64,000 bases of DNA, taken from NCBI RefSeq assembly GCF_000710915.1, contig NZ_BAUA01000063.1:1-64000 (forward strand), given 5' to 3'. A program made the position numbers and the translations under genes. Below, one piece after another: positions 1 through 12,983 of this stretch. Source of the stretch: Nocardia brasiliensis IFM 10847 (GTDB lineage Bacteria > Actinomycetota > Actinomycetes > Mycobacteriales > Mycobacteriaceae). Position 1 is the stretch's first letter. Every line of letters begins with the position of its first letter. A model generated the notes under the pieces. That model was not told the DNA's origin. It ran no database searches and saw only the letters and a list, made by a program, of their open reading frames with translations.

Positions 1-376
1 CGGCGACGGTGGGTTCGCGCACTGCTGGTCCGAGCTGGAGACCGCGGTGCGAGAGAACCTCGATGTCGTGGTCGTGGTGCTGAACAACGCCATCCTCGGC
101 TTCCAGAAGCACGCCGAGATCGTCCAGTTCGGCAGGCCGACCTCGGCCGTCGAGCTGGGTCATGTCGATCACGCCCAAATCGCGACCGCGTGCGGCGCAC
201 GCGGTCAAACCATCCACAACGACGTGGAACTGCGCGAGGCCCTGTCCAAGGCGATCGTCGACCCGACGACCACCGTTCTGGACGTCTGCACCGACCCCGA
301 CGCCTACCCACCCATCACGGGCTGGGATACCGCCCAGGCGTTGACGACTCACCTCGCGCATCAACAGTCCCACTGA
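1..376 (+). CDS. Thiamine-diphosphate-dependent enzyme, acetolactate-synthase-like (3' end only)
   Basis: Only the last ~124 codons are present; the frame is open from base 2. It begins with GDGGFAHCWSELETAV followed 14 residues later by LNN, the GDG...NN signature that binds Mg-ThDP in the C-terminal domain of acetolactate synthase, benzoylformate decarboxylase and related enzymes. The remainder (HAEIVQFG, HVDHAQIATACG) fits an ALS-like C-terminus. Such enzymes decarboxylate a 2-oxo acid and may transfer the acyl anion to an aldehyde or ketone. It ends 37 bases before an ALAS-like gene on the same strand, so it probably belongs to the same operon. The substrate cannot be told without the N-terminal half. 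Confidence 0.75.
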   Translation, partial: GDGGFAHCWSELETAVRENLDVVVVVLNNAILGFQKHAEIVQFGRPTSAVELGHVDHAQIATACGARGQTIHNDVELREALSKAIVDPTTTVLDVCTDPDAYPPITGWDTAQALTTHLAHQQSH

Positions 377-413
377 AGAAAACCGCAACACCTTCGAGAC
401 AACGGAGATTCCC

Positions 414-1676
414 ATGGCTTTCGACTACACAGCCCATTTCGAGAGAAAGATCGACGACATCCGGTCCTCGGGCCAGTACCGGACCTTTGTGGAGATCGAA
501 CGCCTGGCCGGGCGGTTTCCCCAAGCGGTGCACCATCATCGGGACGGCCTGCGCGAGATCACGGTGTGGTGCAGCAACGATCACCTCGGCATGGGTCAGT
601 TCCCGAAGGTCGTCGAGGCCATGCACCGCTCGATCAATCGCTCCGGTGTCGCGGCGGGCGGGTCGCGCAACATCTCCGGCAACAACCACACCCACATCCT
701 GCTGGAACGCGAAGTGGCACAACTACATCGGAAAGAAGCCGGCCTGACGTTCATCACCGGGTACGCGGTCAACGACGCCGTGCTCGGTGTGCTCGGCAAG
801 CACCTGCCCGGCGTGATCTTCTTCTCCGACGAGCAGAACCACGCGTCGATGATTCTCGGCATGCGGGCCTCGCGGGCCGAGCGGCAGATCTTCCGGCACA
901 ACGATCCCGCCCATCTCGACGAGCTGCTCGCCGCCGCCGATCCGGACCGGCCCAAGGTGGTCGCGTTCGAATCGATCTACTCGATGGACGGCGACATCGC
1001 CCCGATGCCCGAATTATGTGCCGTGGCAAAGAAACACGGCGCGCTGGTGTACGTCGACGAGGCGCATTCGGTCGGCATGTACGGTCCCGAGGGCTCGGGC
1101 ATGGCGGCGCAGATGGGCTGTGCGGACCAGGTCGATCTGCTGATGGGCACCTTCGCCAAGGGCTACGGCACGCTCGGCGGCTACCTGACCGGTCCGGCGG
1201 CGATCCTCGACGCGGTGCGTAGTTTCGCGCCCGCGTTCATCTTCACCCTCGCCATGCCGCCCGCCCTCGCGGCCGCCGCGCTGGCCAGCGTGCGGCACCT
1301 GCGCGAGTCCGACAACGAGCGCATCCTGCTGTACCACCGCGCCCAGCTGCTGCAGGGCCTGCTGATGGACGCCCAGATTCCGTTGGTGTCCACCGAAAGT
1401 CACATCGTTCCCGTACTCGTAGGCGATCCGCACAAATGCAAACAACTGGCCGACATCTTGCTCGAAGAACACCACCAATACGCGCAACCGATCAACTTTC
1501 CTTCGGTCGCGCGCGGCACCGAACGCCTGCGGATCAACCCCTCACCGGTGCACAGCCCCGCCGCGGTACACAAGTTCGCCGAGATCATCGATTCCGTTTG
1601 GTCACAGCTGAACCTGCCCCGCCGCCCGGCCCGACCGGTCGCCGCTCTCGACACGCTGGAGAAGGTCTCGGTATGA
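414..1676 (+). CDS. hemA: 5-aminolevulinate synthase-like alpha-oxoamine synthase
   Basis: PLP enzyme of 420 residues, the usual ALAS length. ALAS condenses glycine with succinyl-CoA to give 5-aminolevulinate. ALAS-type landmarks are WCSNDHLGMGQ (52-62), FRHND (160-164), SIYSMDGD (188-194), DEAHSVGMYG (215-224), Schiff-base lysine in GTFAKGYG (K249) and the ALAS-type tail INFPSVARGTERLR. Departures from typical ALAS: GGTRN is GGSRN, DEVHAVG is DEAHSVG and TLGKAFG is TFAKGYG, so the acyl-CoA or product may differ. Actinobacteria normally make heme by the C5 (glutamyl-tRNA) route, so an ALAS homologue usually points to specialised metabolism. GGAG lies 8 nt before the ATG. It overlaps the next gene by ATGA. 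Heme supply is the less likely role. Confidence 0.85.
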   Translation: MAFDYTAHFERKIDDIRSSGQYRTFVEIERLAGRFPQAVHHHRDGLREITVWCSNDHLGMGQFPKVVEAMHRSINRSGVAAGGSRNISGNNHTHILLEREVAQLHRKEAGLTFITGYAVNDAVLGVLGKHLPGVIFFSDEQNHASMILGMRASRAERQIFRHNDPAHLDELLAAADPDRPKVVAFESIYSMDGDIAPMPELCAVAKKHGALVYVDEAHSVGMYGPEGSGMAAQMGCADQVDLLMGTFAKGYGTLGGYLTGPAAILDAVRSFAPAFIFTLAMPPALAAAALASVRHLRESDNERILLYHRAQLLQGLLMDAQIPLVSTESHIVPVLVGDPHKCKQLADILLEEHHQYAQPINFPSVARGTERLRINPSPVHSPAAVHKFAEIIDSVWSQLNLPRRPARPVAALDTLEKVSV

Positions 1677-2908
1677 CCGTCGAGGCGCGGCCCACCCGAC
1701 TCCGGAACCTGCATCCGGTGGCGGACGCTGAGCCCACAACGCCGTGGGCTCAGCACGTCCTGCTCTATGCGGCGTTCTTCCTGATGGGCGCGGAGATGTA
1801 TCTGGTCGCACCGATGCTGCCGGATATCGCCGAGTCGCTGCACGCCTCGGTGGCCGCCGCGGCCACCATCGTCACCGCCTACGTGCTCGTCTACGCCGTC
1901 GCCGGGCCGCCGTTCGGGATCCTCGCCGACCGCTATCCGCGGCGCTGGTCGATCCTGCTCGGCTCGCTGGTGTTCATGCTCGGCAATCTGGCCTGCGCCG
2001 TGGCGGGTTCGCTGACCATGCTGGTCGCGGGCCGCGGCATCACCGGCCTCGGCGCCGCGATCGCGGCGCCCGCGATCTGGGCCTACCTCGCCGAGCGCAC
2101 GCCGCAGCATCAGCGCGGACGAGTGATTTCCCTTGGCGCGAGCGTCTATTCGCTCGGGCAGGTCCTGGGCGTCCCGCTCGGCGCGGCGCTCGCCGCGCTC
2201 ACCAGCTGGCGGTGGCCGTTCCTGGCCGTCGGCGTGCTGATGATCGTGACGTCCGCGGTGTTGTACGTCCGGCTCGAGCACGTGCCGGTCACCGGGCAGT
2301 CGCGCGGCTTGCGCGCCCTGCTCGAGCCCTGGCGGCAGCCCCGAATCAGCTTGGGGCTCATCGCCACTCTGTTCCTGCAAGCCGCGCGGCTCGGCGCCTA
2401 CACCTTCGTGGGGGTGATCTACGCGCAGCGCTTCGGCTTCGGCCTCAGCGCGCTCGGCCTGGTCGGTCTGCTCGTCGGCGCCGGATCGCTGGTCGGATCG
2501 CTCAGTGCCGGAACGATTCTCGATCGGCTGCACCGGCGCGGGGTCAGCGGTGTATGGGTCTCCGTACTCGCCGCGGTGGCGTTCGTCCCCTGTGCCGTGG
2601 TCGCGTTGACCAACAACCAGGTGATCGTCGCGCTGGTCGCCTTGACCCTCTGGTGCGTTTTCGGCGGCGCCTTCTACTCCAGTCAGCAGGCCTACCTGTC
2701 CTCCGCCGACCCGACGCAGCGCGCCTCGGTCGTCGCCTGGAACAACTCGATGATGAACGCGGGCATCGCCATCGGCACCACCCTGCTGGGCGCCCTCACG
2801 GTCGGCGGCGCGGTCTTCGCCGGTTGTACCGCGGTGCTCGGCCTCGTCGCGGCCGTCGTGTCGGCCGCCCTGCTCGCACTCCTTCGAAAGGAACGTCAGC
2901 CAGCATGA
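1673..2908 (+). CDS. MFS transporter, drug/metabolite exporter type
   Basis: A 411-residue protein with about 12 hydrophobic helices. The loop between helices 2 and 3 reads GILADRYPRR, the major facilitator signature, and a DHA1-like pattern (GRGITGLGAAIAAPAIWAYLAE) lies in helices 4-5. The ATG overlaps the TGA of the ALAS-like gene (ATGA), which sets the start; the longer open frame upstream lies inside that gene. Its stop overlaps the next start in the same way. Placement between two biosynthetic PLP enzymes suggests that it exports the pathway product. Proton antiport is inferred from the family; the substrate is unknown. Confidence 0.85.
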   Translation: MTVEARPTRLRNLHPVADAEPTTPWAQHVLLYAAFFLMGAEMYLVAPMLPDIAESLHASVAAAATIVTAYVLVYAVAGPPFGILADRYPRRWSILLGSLVFMLGNLACAVAGSLTMLVAGRGITGLGAAIAAPAIWAYLAERTPQHQRGRVISLGASVYSLGQVLGVPLGAALAALTSWRWPFLAVGVLMIVTSAVLYVRLEHVPVTGQSRGLRALLEPWRQPRISLGLIATLFLQAARLGAYTFVGVIYAQRFGFGLSALGLVGLLVGAGSLVGSLSAGTILDRLHRRGVSGVWVSVLAAVAFVPCAVVALTNNQVIVALVALTLWCVFGGAFYSSQQAYLSSADPTQRASVVAWNNSMMNAGIAIGTTLLGALTVGGAVFAGCTAVLGLVAAVVSAALLALLRKERQPA

Positions 2909-4194
2909 TTCCCGCCTCCGCCGCGGTGGCCCCGAACCGGGCCGCCCTCCCCGTTGCCGCGTGGGCCCTGGGCCCCTACATCTACGACGCCGACGGAAAG
3001 GACTACCTCGACGGCTCCTCCGGGGTGCTCAACGTCAATGTCGGGCATGCCCATCCCACCGTGCTGCGCGCCGTCGAAAACCAGCTCCAGCAACTGACTT
3101 TCGTGCATCGCACGCAGTTCCGCAACGAACCCGCCCGCCAGCTCACCGAGCGGCTGCTCGCCATCGCGCCCGCGGGCACCGCCGCCATCGAGTACAGCAA
3201 TTCCGGCTCCGAGGCCAACGAGTGCGCACTGCGGCTGGCCTTCGCCTGCCAGCATCGGCGCGGTGATACCCAGCGCACCGTGATCCTGTCCGAAGAGCCG
3301 AGCTATCACGGGATGACGGCGGCCGCGCTGTCCATCACCGGCAGCCCGAACAAGCGCGACGCCTCGGTCGAGGCCCTGCTCGGCACCTCCGGCACGAACC
3401 GAGTACTGGTGCGTCCCAAAGCGGGACGACGCCGGGCGACCCACGAGGAGTGGGCGCAGGCCATTCTCAATGTCGGACCGTCGAAGGTCGCGGCGATCGT
3501 CATCGAACCGCTCGGCGGCGCCTCCTCCGGCGCGGCCCCGATCGACGTGGAGACGATGCACTGGCTGCGCCGGGAGACGCAGAACAACGGCATCGTGCTC
3601 ATCGCGGACGAGGTGATGTCCGGCTTCGGGCGCACCGGAAAGTGGTGGGCCTGCGACCACGCCAATATCGCCCCCGACATCCTCACCTCGGGCAAGGGTG
3701 TCACCGGTGGCTACACCAGCCTTGCGGTGACCATGGTCTCCAGCACGGTGACCACCGCGATCGCCGAACCGCTCGGCCCGATCGCACTGGGCCACACCAT
3801 GTCCGCGAATCCGCTCGCCTGCGCGGCGGCCAACGCGGTGCTCAGCGTGCTCGAAGACGAGTCGCTGCTGGACAATGCCGCCGAGGCCGGTGCGCTGCTC
3901 GGCGCCGAGCTGACCAAGCTGTGCGGGCACTACCCGGAGTTGCTCTCCGACCAATCAGGCATCGGCCTGATGCGCGCGCTGCATGTCCGGCCCGGGCAGT
4001 CGGTGGACACCAACAAGCGAATCGTGGCCGCCGCCAAGGAGAACGGGCTCGTGCTGTGCTCGGCGGGCATCGGTGAGACGACCGACTCGGTGCTCGTCGC
4101 ACCGCCGTTGAACAGTTCTCCGGGGATCATCGAGGAACTGGTGGAGCGCCTGGACAAGACGCTGGCGGCGGTGGCGGACGAACGCCGCCCCTGA
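2905..4194 (+). CDS. Class III (fold type I) PLP aminotransferase
   Basis: 429 residues, typical for class III omega-aminotransferases. Landmarks are the GPYIYDADGKDYLDG opening, YSNSGSEANE for the cofactor phosphate, IADEVMSGFGRTG with the Asp that contacts the pyridine nitrogen, and SGKGVTGGY with the Schiff-base Lys. The ATG overlaps the TGA of the MFS gene. These enzymes move an amino group between an omega-amino compound or amino acid and a 2-oxo acid or aldehyde; relatives include glutamate-1-semialdehyde mutase, but the sequence is closer to the general omega-aminotransferase branch. In context it may aminate, or supply an amine to, a product of the ALAS-like and ThDP enzymes. A hairpin follows 8 nt after the stop. 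Confidence 0.85.
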   Translation: MIPASAAVAPNRAALPVAAWALGPYIYDADGKDYLDGSSGVLNVNVGHAHPTVLRAVENQLQQLTFVHRTQFRNEPARQLTERLLAIAPAGTAAIEYSNSGSEANECALRLAFACQHRRGDTQRTVILSEEPSYHGMTAAALSITGSPNKRDASVEALLGTSGTNRVLVRPKAGRRRATHEEWAQAILNVGPSKVAAIVIEPLGGASSGAAPIDVETMHWLRRETQNNGIVLIADEVMSGFGRTGKWWACDHANIAPDILTSGKGVTGGYTSLAVTMVSSTVTTAIAEPLGPIALGHTMSANPLACAAANAVLSVLEDESLLDNAAEAGALLGAELTKLCGHYPELLSDQSGIGLMRALHVRPGQSVDTNKRIVAAAKENGLVLCSAGIGETTDSVLVAPPLNSSPGIIEELVERLDKTLAAVADERRP

Positions 4195-4202
4195 TATCCG
4201 GC

Positions 4203-4237
4203 ACCCGAAACCGGTTGTTGATCAACTGGTTTCGGGT
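4203..4237 (+). terminator. Candidate terminator hairpin after the aminotransferase
   Basis: A perfect 10-bp stem (ACCCGAAACC, 4203-4212, with GGTTTCGGGT, 4228-4237) encloses a 15-nt loop that contains the small palindrome TTGATCAA. It begins 8 nt after the aminotransferase stop. There is no U-tract, as is common in high-GC actinobacteria, so it could instead be an operator or an mRNA-stabilising hairpin. Confidence 0.5.
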
Positions 4238-4730
4238 ACTGCAACACCACACCGGCCACCGGCACGACCCTGCTCGCAGATCTGAGGTCGCCGACGAGGC
4301 TCGCGCACTCGACGCGGCCGCCGCGACCTGAGCCGAGTGGGCACGAACACCGCCGGGCGGGCGGGCCGAGCTCCCACCCCCGGCCCGCACCCTGCGCGAG
4401 GGGGACCCGGAAACCAACTACCTCGCGCTGCCGTAACCGCGGGGAATATAACCTACACACGGACTGCCCGTCGGAACTTTCACCGACCGGGCAGCAGACC
4501 GTTATTCCTTGTTGCCCAATCGGATTCGTGTCGTTACCATCCGAATTAAAAGGTAAATATTGATAATTCTGCTGCGCGCGGGGAGTTAGCGGGCATACGA
4601 TCTGAGCTGTTCGAAACACGCTGTCGGGTAACCAGATTCACCTGTGTTCCAACCCAGTTCGTGACCTGCTCGTACGCCGGTCGCCGGTCCGTTGTGAGTA
4701 ATCCGAGGACTCGAACTCTCCACTGTCGAA

Positions 4731-4742
4731 CGTCCCGGGACG
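4731..4742. promoter_or_regulatory. Perfect palindrome CGTCCCGGGACG before the encapsulin start
   Basis: A perfect 12-bp palindrome ends 21 nt before the encapsulin ATG (4764), just ahead of the GTGAGG ribosome binding site. It has no room for an RNA loop, so a DNA-level operator is more likely than a hairpin. No regulator gene is adjacent; the binding protein is unknown. Confidence 0.35.
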
Positions 4743-4763
4743 ATTTCTAGGTGAGGATCAGCC

Positions 4764-6170
4764 ATGACAATGGAAATGTCCGCACATACCGAGACGACGG
4801 TGCGCAGGAGTCTCAGTACCACTGCCGCACACCAGTTGTCGACCACCACCAAGTCCGAACCCCAGATGCAGGGTATCACCTCGCGCTGGCTCACCCGCAT
4901 GCTGCCATGGACGCAGGTCAACGGCGGTGTGTACCGAGTCAACCGGCGCCTCACACACACCGTCGGCAACGGCGAGGTCGAGTTCGCGGTGGACGGTTCC
5001 ACCGCCAAGGTGATCCCGCTGGAACTGTGCGAACTGCCCGCACTGCACGATTTCACCGATGAGGATGTGCTGCGCGCACTGGCCCGCCGGTTCGAGCAGC
5101 GCGAATTCGAACCCGGCAGCGTGGTAGCCGAATTCGGTAATCCGATGAATCAGGTCATGTTGATCGTGCACGGAAAATTGAGCAAGCTCGGCTCCGGCGA
5201 ATACGGTGAAAACACACTCCTCGGTATGCTGGCCGGTGGCAATTTCTTCGGCGATCAGAGTCTCACCGACTCTTCCGCCATTTGGCCGGTCACCGTCAAA
5301 ACGCAAACCAAAACCACGATGCTCGTACTGAGCCGGCCGGCGCTGGAGGAAATACTCGACAACGCGCCCGCGCTGCGCGAGCACCTGGCCCGGGTCGCCG
5401 ACGCCTCGGCACGCCCGCAGAACAAACAGGGCGAGGCCGCGATCGAGATCTCGTCCGGGCACAGCGGTGAGCCCGAATTGGTCGGCACCTTCGTCGATTA
5501 CGACGCCAGCCCGCGCGAATACGAGCTGAGCCTGGCGCAGAGCGTGCTGCGCGTGCACACCAGGGTCGCCGACCTGTTCAACGACCCGATGAACCAGACC
5601 CAGCAGCAGTTGCGGCTCACCATCGAGGCGCTCTACGAACGCCGCGAATACGATCTGCTCAACAACGCAGACTTCGGCCTGCTGCACAACTGCGATCTCA
5701 AACAGCGCATCTACACCGAGTCCGGCCCGCCCACCCCGGACGACATGGACGAACTGCTCAGCATGCGGCGCAGCACCAAACTCTTTCTCGCACACCCGAA
5801 AGCCATCGCCGCCTTCGGCCGCGAATGCAGCAAACGCGGACTGTACCCCGACCCCGTCGACGTGGACGGCCACCGCGTACCCGCCTGGCGCGGCGTCCCG
5901 ATCTTCCCGTGCAGCAAGATCCCGGTCAGCGACACCGCGACCACCTCCATCCTGGCCATGCGCACCGGCGAAAAAGACCAGGGCGTGATCGGCCTGCACC
6001 AGACCGGCATACCGGACGAATACGAGCCCAGCCTCAACGTGCGGTTCAAAGGCATCGATGACCAGTCGATCATCTCTTACCTGGTCAGCTGCTATTACTC
6101 GGCCGCCGTCCTGGTGCCCGACGCGCTCGGCGCGCTGGACAACGTCCTGGTCGCCCGGCCCACCGACTGA
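4764..6170 (+). CDS. Family 2B encapsulin shell protein with internal cNMP-binding-like domain
   Basis: 468 residues. Encapsulins carry the HK97 capsid fold and self-assemble into icosahedral protein shells around cargo enzymes. The N-terminal arm and first part of the fold (about 1-90) are followed by a Crp/Fnr-like cyclic-nucleotide-binding insertion (about 91-212: [32 protein letters not shown]), then the rest of the shell fold (about 240-468: [25 protein letters not shown], then [15 protein letters not shown], and [17 protein letters not shown]). This insertion defines Family 2B shells, which are known to occur beside terpene cyclases and polyprenyl transferases. The phosphate cassette [14 protein letters not shown] lacks the Arg expected for cAMP, so nucleotide binding is doubtful. 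GTGAGG precedes the ATG. First gene of a terpene operon; role inferred from family and context. Confidence 0.9.
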   Translation: MTMEMSAHTETTVRRSLSTTAAHQLSTTTKSEPQMQGITSRWLTRMLPWTQVNGGVYRVNRRLTHTVGNGEVEFAVDGSTAKVIPLELCELPALHDFTDEDVLRALARRFEQREFEPGSVVAEFGNPMNQVMLIVHGKLSKLGSGEYGENTLLGMLAGGNFFGDQSLTDSSAIWPVTVKTQTKTTMLVLSRPALEEILDNAPALREHLARVADASARPQNKQGEAAIEISSGHSGEPELVGTFVDYDASPREYELSLAQSVLRVHTRVADLFNDPMNQTQQQLRLTIEALYERREYDLLNNADFGLLHNCDLKQRIYTESGPPTPDDMDELLSMRRSTKLFLAHPKAIAAFGRECSKRGLYPDPVDVDGHRVPAWRGVPIFPCSKIPVSDTATTSILAMRTGEKDQGVIGLHQTGIPDEYEPSLNVRFKGIDDQSIISYLVSCYYSAAVLVPDALGALDNVLVARPTD

Positions 6171-6250
6171 CCGTCGCGCAGCACCGTTCCCGGCGGGTGG
6201 ACCAGCCGTCCGCCCGCGTCACGACCCGACAGGGGGAGGTGGGTGGACCG

Positions 6251-10060
<3,810 letters not shown>

Positions 10061-10064
<4 letters not shown>

Positions 10065-11131
10065 CGACCACCCAAGTCGAGCAGGCACCCGTCGATCTGG
10101 CCGCGACCCGGATCAGAGTCGACGGGGTGCTGGACCGCTTCCTGCGCGGCAAGGCGAGCGCCGATCCGACGCTACCGGGGGAGATCACCGACACGCTGCA
10201 CGCGTTCCTGTTCGCGGGCGGCAAGCGGATTCGCCCGTTGCTCTGTGTGCTCGGCTGGCATGCCGCGCACGGCGCGGCACCGGTGCCGCAGCCGGTGATC
10301 CAGGTCGCGGCCGCGCTCGAACTGTTTCACGCGGCGGTGCTGATCCACGACGACATCATCGACAACAGCGACACCCGTCGTGACCACCCCACGGTGCATC
10401 GCGCGCTCACCGCGCTGCATCCCGAGCGCCGCGACCCGGAACGGTTCGGCAGGCATGCCGCGATCGTCCTCGGCGATCTGGCCATGGTCTGGTCCGCGGA
10501 GCTGTTGCACACCGCGCGGCTGACCGCGCGGCAACTGCGCACCGCGCTCGAAGTACTCGACGGAATGCGCGCCGACGTGATGTACGGCCAGTATCTCGAC
10601 CTGCTCACCACCGCGTGCCCGTCCGGCGACCTGGACCGTGCGCTCGACATCGTCCGGTACAAGACGGCGTCCTACACCTGCGAACGCCCGCTGGTCCTGG
10701 GCGCGCTGCTCGCCGATCCCGCACCCGGCATTCCCGCCGCGCTCGCCGCGTACGCGCGGCCGCTCGGGGAGGCCTTCCAGCTCCGGGACGATCTGCTCGG
10801 CGTCTACGGCGATCCGGCGCGAACCGGCAAATCCAATATCGAGGATCTGCGCGAGGGCAAACACACCGCGCTGGTCGCGCTGGCGTTCACGCACGCGGAC
10901 GCCGAGCAGTCCGCACGGTTGTCCGCGATGCTCGGCGATCCGGCGCTAGACGAGCAGCAGGCGGCAGAATGTCGCGAGATCCTCGGCGCGACAGCGCTGG
11001 CGCGCGTCGAAGGGATGATCCGCACCAGGTCCGAACAGGCGCATCAGGCGCTCGAGCAGGCACCGATCCCGCTCGCGGTGATCCGGACATTGCAGCACCT
11101 CGCGGACGACGCGATCGCCCGCACCGGGTAG
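10061..11131 (+). CDS. Polyprenyl diphosphate synthase, second copy (longer-chain type)
   Basis: 356 residues with GGKRIRP (53-59), first Asp-rich motif DDIID (97-101), [10 protein letters not shown] (201-210) and second motif [11 protein letters not shown] (241-251). The residue five positions before the first Asp motif is Ala92, compared with Phe96 in the other synthase of this operon. A small residue there usually permits longer products such as GGPP. The ATG overlaps the stop of the IspG-like gene. A second, differently tuned synthase suggests either a second terpenoid branch or a partner in substrate supply. It could also serve carotenoid or quinone pathways. Confidence 0.85.
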
Positions 11132-11193
11132 GGGCGTGTCATGCCCAGCGGACGCCGTGCACCGATGGTGCACAGGACAATCGGAGCCGAACC

Positions 11194-11955
11194 ATGATCG
11201 AAGAGATTGGCGTGCCGCTCGCCGTCGGGGTGATCGCGGTCCTCGTATTCGTCGTCGGCGCGCGATTGCGCGCGCTGGTGTGGCGTAAACCGGAGAACGG
11301 GGACTCCGGGTCGGTGACGCTCGAGCTGATCAGCACGCTGTTCATGGCGGTCGCCGCGTTCGTAGTGGTGATCTGCTGGCAGCAGTACGACAACGCGCAC
11401 AATCACACCGTCGCCGAATCGAAGTCGCTGGTCGACGTGTACTCGGCGGCGCACGCGATGCCCGAGCCCGCGCACAGCGAAATCCAAGGGCTGGTGCGCG
11501 AATACACCGAACAGGTGGTCACCACCGAATGGGCGGTGATGGACCGGGACCGTCGCCTCGATCAGAACACGCAAGACATCCTCGACACCCTGCGCGATAC
11601 CGTGCTCGCCGTCCAGTCCGAGGATTCCGCGGTCACCGATCAGCGCGAGATCGCTTTGGCGTCGCTCGATGCGGCAGGCCAGGCACGGCACGACCGCGCC
11701 CTGGACGCGCAGCAGGGCATGCCCGGATTCCTCTACGGCGCTTTGTGGTTCGGCACGATCCTGCTGCTGCTCAGTTCGGTGCTGGCGGGCGTCGAGGTGA
11801 GTGCGCGCAGCGTGGCGATGACGGCGCTGCTGGGCGTGGTGATCGGCGCCGCGATCCTGGCGATCTACCGGCTCGACCGGCCGTTCGCGGGCGGCAACGT
11901 CGTCCCCAAGGACGCTTTCGAATTGGCGCTGGCCCGTTTCCAGCACATCACCTAG
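11194..11955 (+). CDS. DUF4239 (bestrophin-like domain) membrane protein
   Basis: 253 residues with four predicted transmembrane helices, two near the N-terminus (about 7-27 and 46-66) and two near the C-terminus (about 177-200 and 205-225). The hydrophilic middle (VDVYSAAHAMPEPAHSEIQGLV, YTEQVVTTEW) matches the DUF4239 pattern often annotated as bestrophin-like. The ATG is preceded by CGGAGCC. It follows the second prenyl synthase by 62 bp in the same direction and could be transcribed with the terpene operon. The biochemical role of the family is not established. Confidence 0.7.
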   Translation: MIEEIGVPLAVGVIAVLVFVVGARLRALVWRKPENGDSGSVTLELISTLFMAVAAFVVVICWQQYDNAHNHTVAESKSLVDVYSAAHAMPEPAHSEIQGLVREYTEQVVTTEWAVMDRDRRLDQNTQDILDTLRDTVLAVQSEDSAVTDQREIALASLDAAGQARHDRALDAQQGMPGFLYGALWFGTILLLLSSVLAGVEVSARSVAMTALLGVVIGAAILAIYRLDRPFAGGNVVPKDAFELALARFQHIT

Positions 11956-11997
11956 CGGCCCCGGCTCTGGATCGCCACGAAAGATGGATGCCTGCAC

Positions 11998-12876
11998 ATG
12001 TCGCTGGATCGCGAAGGAACCCGACCTCGCAGGGCTGCAAGGGGACTCGCTGTTGTTCCGGTGGCCTTGGCCCTGATGACCGGACTCCCGGTAGTGTCCG
12101 CCGACCCCCGCACCGACACCTGGCCGCCGCTCGGCGAAATCGTCACGGGCAGTGCGGCGTCCGGGATGGGCTCGGGCAGCGCGGGCCCCGGCGACACCGC
12201 GACTGGAAGTTCCTCCGTCGGTGGCGAATTGAGTCTCGGGCCGGCACCGGCCGCTGGTTCGCTGCATACCGGCAGCACCGGAGCGGGCAGTGCCGGAGCG
12301 GAAAGTGCGGGTAGCGGGGTCGAACCCGCAGCCGTCATGGAACTTACGCTTCCGGAGCCAGTTTCGACGCCCCCGGTCGCCGAGAATCCGCTCGTTCCAC
12401 CGGATCTGGATTCCGACACCGTGCGAACCGCGTGCGCGGGCAGCGCCGTGGCGGGCCTGTCGTTGATCGTGGCCGGCATCCTCACCGCCAGCGGCTCCAG
12501 CCTCGGCTCCAGCTTGTCCGGGCTCGGCAGTGCGGCGGTGGGCAGCGCCATGACCGGCAGCGGGCTGGCCTGCCTGCTCTGGCCACAGGAGTTGCCGCCG
12601 TTCCCCGGCCTCCCCCTGGACCTCACCCCGCCTGCGGTCGCGGCCCCGATCCTGCCGACCCAGTTCCCCGACGTCCTCGAAGCCCCACCCATAGTCCCGC
12701 CCCTCCCCCGGCAGCAGCCGGTCATACTCCCGCCCGCATCCCAGCGCGAAGCCGTCCTCCCCACCCGCGACCCGGTCGCCTGGAACATGCTGCAATTCAC
12801 CACCGTCATGCTGGTCGTCGTCGTCGGCACCGTCCGCACCGGCGCCACCTACATCCGCAGACACAAGCACGAGTAG
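11998..12876 (+). CDS. Secreted or membrane-anchored Gly/Ser/Ala-rich protein of unknown function
   Basis: 292 residues. An N-terminal signal-like segment (RAARGLAVVPVALALMTGL) ends in VVSADP, suggesting cleavage near residue 37. A low-complexity stretch of short GSxGAGSA-type repeats follows (about 50-115), then a hydrophobic Gly/Ser segment, a Pro-rich stretch and a C-terminal helix (MLVVVVGTVRTGATYI) with a basic tail. This layout fits a small envelope protein anchored at its C-terminus. I do not recognise a family. Long open frames on the opposite strand look like GC-rich shadows. The start is uncertain. Confidence 0.55.
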   Translation: MSLDREGTRPRRAARGLAVVPVALALMTGLPVVSADPRTDTWPPLGEIVTGSAASGMGSGSAGPGDTATGSSSVGGELSLGPAPAAGSLHTGSTGAGSAGAESAGSGVEPAAVMELTLPEPVSTPPVAENPLVPPDLDSDTVRTACAGSAVAGLSLIVAGILTASGSSLGSSLSGLGSAAVGSAMTGSGLACLLWPQELPPFPGLPLDLTPPAVAAPILPTQFPDVLEAPPIVPPLPRQQPVILPPASQREAVLPTRDPVAWNMLQFTTVMLVVVVGTVRTGATYIRRHKHE

Positions 12877-12983
12877 ACGCCGCGGTTCGTTGGGTGGTGG
12901 CGGCTTGGGCCTGTGGCCGGGCCGAACGGCGGTCGAGCAGCTTCGCGGAGGCGCGGTGTCGACTACACTGGCGCTCTGTTCGA

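Larger units (their letters stand above)
4195..4763. other. 569-bp intergenic region before the encapsulin operon
   Basis: No convincing gene on either strand; reverse open frames here lack family features. It holds the hairpin at 4203-4237, a markedly AT-rich island at 4500-4570, nested inverted repeats there (CGGAT 4521-4525 with ATCCG 4539-4543; TTACC 4534-4538 with GGTAA 4552-4556), and a perfect palindrome at 4731-4742 just before the ribosome binding site. This looks like a regulated promoter region with a long leader. Confidence 0.6.

Noticed and set aside
414..1676. ALAS-like gene as the housekeeping heme gene
   Set aside because: Actinobacteria of this type use the glutamyl-tRNA route, and the gene is locked in an operon with an exporter and an aminotransferase.
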